Source of the DNA: an uncultured Clostridia bacterium
GTDB taxonomy: Bacteria > Bacillota_A > Clostridia > TANB77 > CAG-508
Assembly (NCBI GenBank): GCA_948852375.1
Contig: CAQOYX010000048.1
Location: forward strand, 1-8,614
Direction: 5' to 3'
Length of the DNA: 8,614 bases
Part shown: positions 6,190-8,614 of the stretch, one piece after another
Layout of the letters: each line of letters begins with the position of its first letter
How positions within the stretch are numbered: the stretch's first letter is position 1
Made by a program: the position numbers and the translations under genes
Notes under the pieces: model-generated
Database searches by the model: none
What the model saw: only the letters and a program-made list of their open reading frames with translations
Told to the model about the DNA's origin: nothing

Positions 6190-6558
6190 TTATTTTTCAC
6201 CTTTTACTCCTGTAATCTTTTTTCCTCTTGCTCCTATACCATTTATCCCCCTAGTTCCATCACGCAATTCATCTGCTATGTCATTTATTGTAATATATTT
6301 ATAATCTTCTGTTGTTGCTATTTTTTCTGCAACTACTAATGGATCCATAAAATCAATTAATACTCTTGCAGGCGATGATGCAAAATTGGCTCCAGCTGAT
6401 ACTAGGGCTTCATAATAACTTTGACAAGCTCCTGCAAATATTACTAAATCCTTATTGGTTCTATTTACCCATTTCTTAGCTTCTTTTACTGTACTTATAA
6501 AATATCTTGAATTTCTATAATTATATATATCATTATATCCTGTTCCATTTTTTATCAT
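6190..6558 (-). CDS. yabG: Sporulation protease YabG, catalytic C-terminal part (frame broken)
   Basis: This frame gives the C-terminal 122 residues of YabG, the mother-cell cysteine protease that processes spore coat and cortex-associated proteins. Conserved stretches are clear: Gly-Thr-Gly-Tyr-Asn-Asp-Ile-Tyr-Asn-Tyr-Arg-Asn-Ser, Phe-Ala-Gly-Ala-Cys-Gln-Ser-Tyr-Tyr-Glu-Ala (C45 here, about C206 in the composite), Gly-Ala-Asn-Phe-Ala-Ser-Ser-Pro, and Asp-Pro-Leu-Val-Val-Ala-Glu-Lys. The conserved Gly-His-Asp-Gly, carrying the presumed catalytic histidine (about H159), lies just upstream of Met 6558 in the same frame, so the listed start is only the first ATG. The real protein needs the upstream frame joined by +1 at 6571. 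The His-Cys spacing of 47 residues agrees with the B. subtilis active-site pair as I recall it. No ribosome site is seen before 6558. Confidence 0.9.
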   Translation of the reverse strand: MIKNGTGYNDIYNYRNSRYFISTVKEAKKWVNRTNKDLVIFAGACQSYYEALVSAGANFASSPARVLIDFMDPLVVAEKIATTEDYKYITINDIADELRDGTRGINGIGARGKKITGVKGEK

Positions 6559-6562
6559 TCCA

Positions 6563-7042
6563 TCATGACCGTGTTATTACTAAAATGTCTGGGTTATATC
6601 TATTTAATAGATCCATTACTACATATTCTTGTTTATTTTCTGCTACATTCCTTACTATAGCATCTAAGCCAAATTTTTTATAATATCTTATAGATTTTTC
6701 AGAGTATCTTCTATCTCCATCTAAATGTAAAATCTTTCCATTTTTTTCTTCTTCGCTCCTCCCGAGAAACCTCCTCTTTTCTTTATACAAATTTTTTCTT
6801 GCACATCTTTTTATTTTATCTTCTAACTTATTTTCTAAACTTCTCATATTACTTTGTATTCGTTTCTTTTCTATTAATACAAGATCTTCTATTAAAGCAT
6901 CAGCCTCTATGCGAAGAATAAGTCCTTTTAAAATTGCAATTTTTGTTCCGTCTATTCGTTTTACTATATTTTCAACTGTAAATAAAATGTCCTTTCCATA
7001 TGAAATTCTACCTACGATATCACCTTTTTTTATCTTTTCCAT
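6563..7042 (-). CDS. yabG: Sporulation protease YabG, N-terminal part (frame broken)
   Basis: The N-terminal half of YabG, starting Met-Glu-Lys-Ile-Lys-Lys-Gly-Asp-Ile-Val-Gly-Arg with the family-typical small beta domain, then a basic, charged helix region (about residues 60-95) and the sequence Leu-His-Leu-Asp-Gly-Asp leading to Pro-Asp-Ile-Leu-Val-Ile-Thr157. The next codons are CGG TCA TGA, so this frame stops two codons after the conserved region and contains neither catalytic residue. A +1 shift gives Gly-His-Asp-Gly and a composite of 283 residues (6190-7042), close to the 290 or so of B. subtilis YabG. The ATG at 7042 is preferred because GAGGTG lies six bases upstream; GTG 7051 and ATG 7048 overlap that site. 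A sigma-K-like promoter lies about 30 bases upstream. Confidence 0.9.
   Translation of the reverse strand: MEKIKKGDIVGRISYGKDILFTVENIVKRIDGTKIAILKGLILRIEADALIEDLVLIEKKRIQSNMRSLENKLEDKIKRCARKNLYKEKRRFLGRSEEEKNGKILHLDGDRRYSEKSIRYYKKFGLDAIVRNVAENKQEYVVMDLLNRYNPDILVITRS
6568..6574 (-). other. yabG: +1 frameshift site ACA-CGG-T in yabG
   Basis: On the minus strand the N-terminal frame reads GTA ATA ACA CGG TCA TGA. Skipping the C of CGG gives GTA ATA ACA GGT CAT GAT GGA, Val-Ile-Thr-Gly-His-Asp-Gly, the conserved active-site segment of YabG. In the zero frame a TGA follows one codon after CGG. The context is the same as in the histidine kinase gene (NCA-CGG, with GGN glycine in the +1 frame). No SD-like stimulator of the prfB type is seen just upstream. 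Confidence 0.85.
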
Positions 7043-7077
7043 AAGCATCACCTCTATTTTTAAAGTTGCTTATTAGA

Positions 7078-7104
7078 TATCTTATGTCGAATTTTGTTTT
7101 TTGT
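7078..7104 (-). promoter_or_regulatory. Candidate sigma-K promoter of yabG
   Basis: On the minus strand an AC dinucleotide (7104-7103) is followed after 16 bases by CATAAGATA (7086-7078), an exact match to the sigma-K pattern AC-N15-17-CATANNNTA. B. subtilis yabG is a sigma-K gene. Initiation would be near 7070, giving a short leader of about 30 bases that includes the GAGGTG ribosome site. Confidence 0.55.
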
Positions 7105-7167
7105 GAACATATAGTTTTTTTTTCACAGGAATTTATTAAAATTACCATAAATTTTTTAATTTTTTAC

Positions 7168-7196
7168 TTGTATATTCTGTTTTTTTATGTTATAGT
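7168..7196 (+). promoter_or_regulatory. Sigma-A promoter of the zinc-ribbon gene
   Basis: TTGTAT (7168-7173) and TATAGT (7191-7196) are separated by 17 bases. Initiation would fall near 7203, inside the perfect palindrome at 7201-7220, leaving a leader of about 110 bases before the coding start at 7314. Confidence 0.6.
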
Positions 7197-7200
7197 TATA

Positions 7201-7220
7201 CATGTCTTTATAAAGACATG
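7201..7220. repeat. 20-bp perfect palindrome at a promoter start site
   Basis: CATGTCTTTATAAAGACATG is its own reverse complement. It begins four bases after the -10 box of the candidate promoter at 7168-7196, the position of a classical repressor operator. As RNA it would form little structure because it has no loop beyond the central TTATAA, so protein binding by a dimer is the more natural reading. Confidence 0.6.
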
Positions 7221-7313
7221 AATTTAATTAATTTTAGACTATTTCCTTCTTTTTAGAATGGTTCAATGGGTCAAGAAAAATTAAATCCAATTTCTAAAAA
7301 GGAGGTTTTATAC

Positions 7314-7484
7314 ATGGAAGAATTACAAGACAAAACTTTAGTATGTAAAGATTGTGGTGCTGAATTTGTTTTCACTGTTGGTGAACAACAATTCTATGCC
7401 GAAAAAGGTTTTACAAACGAACCACAAAGATGTCCAGATTGTAGAAAAGCTAGAAAACAACAACGTAATAGTTTTAATAACTAA
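7314..7484 (+). CDS. Small zinc-ribbon domain protein
   Basis: A 56-residue protein with two CxxC knuckles, C11-x2-C14 and C40-x2-C43, separated by 25 residues, with Phe-Val-Phe-Thr, Glu-Gln-Gln-Phe-Tyr and Gly-Phe between them and a basic Arg/Lys/Gln tail. This fits the short zinc-ribbon proteins common in Clostridia (probable zinc-ribbon family). It probably binds one zinc ion; nucleic-acid binding is suggested only by the basic tail. The start at 7314 is chosen because AAAAAGGAGG at 7296-7305 lies eight bases upstream; the longer in-frame start at 7266 has no ribosome site and adds residues unlike the family. Its 3' end overlaps a bidirectional terminator shared with spoIIID. Confidence 0.9.
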   Translation: MEELQDKTLVCKDCGAEFVFTVGEQQFYAEKGFTNEPQRCPDCRKARKQQRNSFNN

Positions 7485-7523
7485 TAAAAGAATTCCCACC
7501 AAAGCTGGTGGGAATTCTTTTAT
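7484..7523. terminator. Bidirectional terminator between zinc-ribbon gene and spoIIID
   Basis: ATAAAAGAATTCCCACC (7484-7500) pairs perfectly with GGTGGGAATTCTTTTAT (7507-7523) around the 6-base spacer AAAGCT. A GC-rich core is flanked by A-runs and T-runs on both strands, so it can stop both convergent genes. It overlaps both stop codons (7482-7484 plus, 7522-7520 minus). Confidence 0.9.
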
Positions 7524-7780
7524 CCTACATTTTCATGTCTATATTTTAATTTAGTAGCCATTCCTCCTCTTATATGTCTTTCTGCTTTATTTTCGTCTAG
7601 TATCTTTCTTACTTCTACTGCAAGAACAGGGTTTATCTTTTGTAGTCTTTCAGATACATCTTTATGTACAGTACTTTTACTTATTCCAAACTTCTTAGCT
7701 GCTCCTCTTACTGTATCTCCACTATCTATTATGTATTGTGCTAAAATTACTGCACGTTCTTCTATGTATACCTTTCCCAA
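7520..7780 (-). CDS. spoIIID: Sporulation transcription factor SpoIIID
   Basis: An 86-residue DNA-binding regulator of the mother cell. It matches SpoIIID along its length: Tyr-Ile-Glu-Glu-Arg near the N-terminus, a helix-turn-helix (about residues 23-42: Thr-Val-Arg-Gly-Ala-Ala-Lys-Lys-Phe-Gly-Ile-Ser-Lys-Ser-Thr-Val-His-Lys-Asp), Leu-Gln-Lys-Ile-Asn-Pro, and the basic C-terminal segment Arg-His-Ile-Arg-Gly-Gly-Met-Ala-Thr-Lys-Leu-Lys-Tyr. In B. subtilis it is made under sigma-E, represses or activates many sigma-E genes and helps switch on sigK. The start is TTG at 7780 with AAGGGGG seven bases upstream; there is no nearer ATG. A possible sigma-E promoter is at 7818-7844. It converges on the zinc-ribbon gene and shares its terminator. 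yabG lies further downstream on the same strand but has its own promoter. Confidence 0.96.
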   Translation of the reverse strand: MGKVYIEERAVILAQYIIDSGDTVRGAAKKFGISKSTVHKDVSERLQKINPVLAVEVRKILDENKAERHIRGGMATKLKYRHENVG

Positions 7781-7817
7781 AAAAAGACCCCCTTATAATG
7801 AATACGCTGTTTTATAC

Positions 7818-7844
7818 ATTGTATTCATATATGAATTATATTAG
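7818..7844 (-). promoter_or_regulatory. Possible sigma-E promoter of spoIIID with 14-bp palindrome
   Basis: On the minus strand AATACAAT (7825-7818) matches seven of eight positions of the sigma-E -10 CATACAAT, with CTAATAT (7844-7838) as a weak -35 at a slightly short 12-base spacing. The spacer contains the perfect palindrome ATTCATATATGAAT (7823-7836), which may be an operator. The AT-rich setting makes this a tentative call. Confidence 0.35.
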
Positions 7845-7898
7845 AACTTTTATATTTTGTTATACAATATTCTTCTATTCATATGTTATTATACTTAT

Positions 7899-8021
7899 TT
7901 ATTTTTCTTTTACTTTTGCAATAACTTCTATTATAGGTGCATGTATTTCTGCTTCTATTTGTGCAAAAGTCTGAATGAATATTTTTGCATGTTCTAGTGT
8001 AAACTTAGTCTTGTCTTCCAA
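7899..8021 (-). CDS. Hypothetical small protein, 40 residues
   Basis: I do not recognise this protein. It starts at TTG (8021) with AGAGGTGA seven bases upstream, a ribosome site as good as those of its neighbours, and ends at TAA (7901-7899). The product is rich in Ile, Ala, Glu and Lys, begins Met-Glu-Asp-Lys-Thr-Lys-Phe-Thr, and looks like one or two amphipathic helices (Ala-Lys-Ile-Phe-Ile-Gln-Thr-Phe-Ala-Gln) with a central Ala-Pro break and a Lys-rich end. There is no cysteine, signal peptide or clear membrane segment. It lies about 120 bases upstream of spoIIID on the same strand, and near the edge of a probable mobile element. It could belong to either or be a chance reading frame. 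Confidence 0.5.
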   Translation of the reverse strand: MEDKTKFTLEHAKIFIQTFAQIEAEIHAPIIEVIAKVKEK

Positions 8022-8189
8022 AATTTAATCACCTCTATTAACTTTATTCAAATAGCCTGTATTTATTGCTTACTCTTAACATTTTATGATAAAATGAAGA
8101 ATTTAAGTATAGTATTTTACAATCTGAATTATATGTTTTATCTTTCTTAAACAAAGCATTTAAATGTAAAAAGCAGAAAGATATTTTAT

Positions 8190-8214
8190 TATGCTAAAGG
8201 TATAATTTAGCATA
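8190..8214. repeat. 9-bp inverted repeat enclosing TATAAT
   Basis: TATGCTAAA (8190-8198) and TTTAGCATA (8206-8214) are perfect reverse complements around a 7-base spacer. A TATAAT (8201-8206) sits in and beside the spacer, as if a repressor site covered a -10 box. No good -35 box is found 16-18 bases upstream. Confidence 0.45.
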
Positions 8215-8394
8215 TAGAATTATAGAATACACCTAAAAGGGAATAGTAAAGGTGGAAGTATCAAAATATGGAAAGGTTTGGACACCTAGTGATTACATAC
8301 AATGAAGAGATAACAGGGGAAGTTAGAAATTATTACAATAGAAGAAAAAAATATATTTATTGCAATGTTTGAATAAATTAAAGTATAAAATATA

Positions 8395-8424
8395 TTTACA
8401 TGGTATGATTTTACAAATAATAAT
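8395..8424 (+). promoter_or_regulatory. Candidate promoter of the serine recombinase
   Basis: TTTACA (8395-8400) and AATAAT (8419-8424) are separated by 18 bases, each five of six to the sigma-A consensus. The recombinase start follows about 60 bases later, behind AGAAAGGAAA. Confidence 0.4.
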
Positions 8425-8487
8425 TAAAAAAATATTTAAAAGTTTTTAATACATATTAATTTAAAATAATATAGAAAGGAAATTTTT

Positions 8488-8614
8488 ATGCAAAATATTA
8501 CTAAACATGAAGAAGAAGTAGCTTTATATATTCGCGTTAGTACAGAAGAACAAGCACTTAATGGTGATAGCTTAAGGACTCAACGAGAAGAACTTACAAA
8601 ATATGCTACCAATA
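8488..8614 (+). CDS. Large serine recombinase, N-terminus (runs off window)
   Basis: The first 42 residues of a serine-family site-specific recombinase. After a short polar lead, Val-Ala-Leu-Tyr-Ile-Arg-Val-Ser18-Thr-Glu-Glu-Gln carries the catalytic serine and the conserved arginine of the resolvase/invertase fold, followed by Gly-Asp-Ser-Leu-Arg-Thr-Gln-Arg-Glu-Glu-Leu, typical of large serine integrases and transposases of the TndX/TnpX/SpoIVCA type. The ATG at 8488 has AGAAAGGAAA upstream. The gene continues past the window end, so length, the zinc-ribbon and coiled-coil parts and intactness cannot be judged. It probably marks one end of an integrative element, prophage or excision element. 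CGN arginine codons (CGC, CGA) appear here within a few codons, whereas most neighbours use AGA/AGG, a weak hint of transfer. Confidence 0.9.
   Translation, partial: MQNITKHEEEVALYIRVSTEEQALNGDSLRTQREELTKYATN

Larger units (their letters stand above)
8022..8487. other. Largely noncoding region upstream of the recombinase
   Basis: This 466-base gap holds no convincing gene. It contains the inverted repeat at 8190-8214, a candidate recombinase promoter at 8395-8424, and short degenerate reading frames: a GTG-started 17-codon frame at 8252-8305 with an AAAAGGGA site, and an overlapping ATG frame from 8268. Fragments such as Gly-Lys-Val-Trp-Thr-Pro-Ser-Asp-Tyr and Glu-Ile-Ile-Thr-Ile-Glu-Glu-Lys in different frames may be remnants of a decayed gene. 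An attachment site for the serine recombinase would be expected near here, but it cannot be identified without the other end. Confidence 0.5.

Noticed and set aside
7354..7554. Second plus-strand frame overlapping the zinc-ribbon gene
   Set aside because: It runs through the bidirectional terminator and has no ribosome site. The zinc-ribbon frame has both CxxC motifs and a perfect SD.
7738..7974. Plus-strand frame of 78 codons opposite the spoIIID start and upstream region
   Set aside because: Phe/Ile/Tyr-rich translation of T-rich DNA with no ribosome site. It overlaps the conserved SpoIIID start and the 40-residue minus-strand frame, which has a good site.
1..8614. CRISPR array, rRNA, tRNA or riboswitch
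   Set aside because: No regularly spaced repeats, no conserved rRNA stretches, no cloverleaf ending in a TTC-type arm, and no leader with recognisable riboswitch or T-box motifs were seen by eye.

Overview
This is a very AT-rich stretch of a Bacillota chromosome, most likely from an anaerobic, spore-forming member of the Clostridia. Evidence: Shine-Dalgarno sites of the AAAGGAGG type, Arg codons almost all AGA/AGG, TTG and GTG starts, a clostridial 2[4Fe-4S] ferredoxin, the holB-ricT pair, and two sporulation genes (yabG, spoIIID). The genus cannot be fixed from the window.

Layout. 68-654 (+): a DUF4160/DUF2442 pair of unknown function. 748-3069 (+): a two-component system, with an OmpR-family response regulator followed by a membrane HAMP-PAS histidine kinase whose reading frame is broken by one extra base. 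3108-5667 (+): a housekeeping operon with its own sigma-A promoter, encoding signal peptidase I, the clamp-loader delta' subunit and RicT. 5787-6017 (+): a ferredoxin gene with a strong terminator. 6190-7104 (-): the sporulation protease gene yabG, also broken by one extra base, behind a plausible sigma-K promoter. 7168-7523 (+): a small zinc-ribbon protein. 7520-7844 (-): spoIIID, convergent with the zinc-ribbon gene and sharing a bidirectional terminator. 7899-8021 (-): a 40-residue unknown. 8022-8487: largely noncoding. 8488 onward (+): the N-terminus of a large serine recombinase that runs off the window, probably one end of a mobile element.

The most striking signal is that the only two in-frame CGG codons I can find in the window lie exactly at the two broken genes. 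Both are preceded by an NCA codon (GCA-CGG-A in the kinase, ACA-CGG-T in yabG). In both, skipping the C of CGG gives a GGN glycine codon and restores a conserved protein: Ala-Gly-Val-Met-Val-Val-Ile at the end of the kinase PAS domain, and Thr-Gly-His-Asp-Gly at the YabG catalytic histidine. All other CGG trinucleotides in genes are out of frame. This suggests either +1 frameshifting (programmed, or forced by a rare or unassigned CGG codon) or a motif-specific sequencing error. The sequence alone cannot separate these.

The genes fall into three functional groups: envelope sensing and secretion (two-component system, signal peptidase), core replication and RNA metabolism (delta', RicT), and mother-cell sporulation (SpoIIID, YabG).
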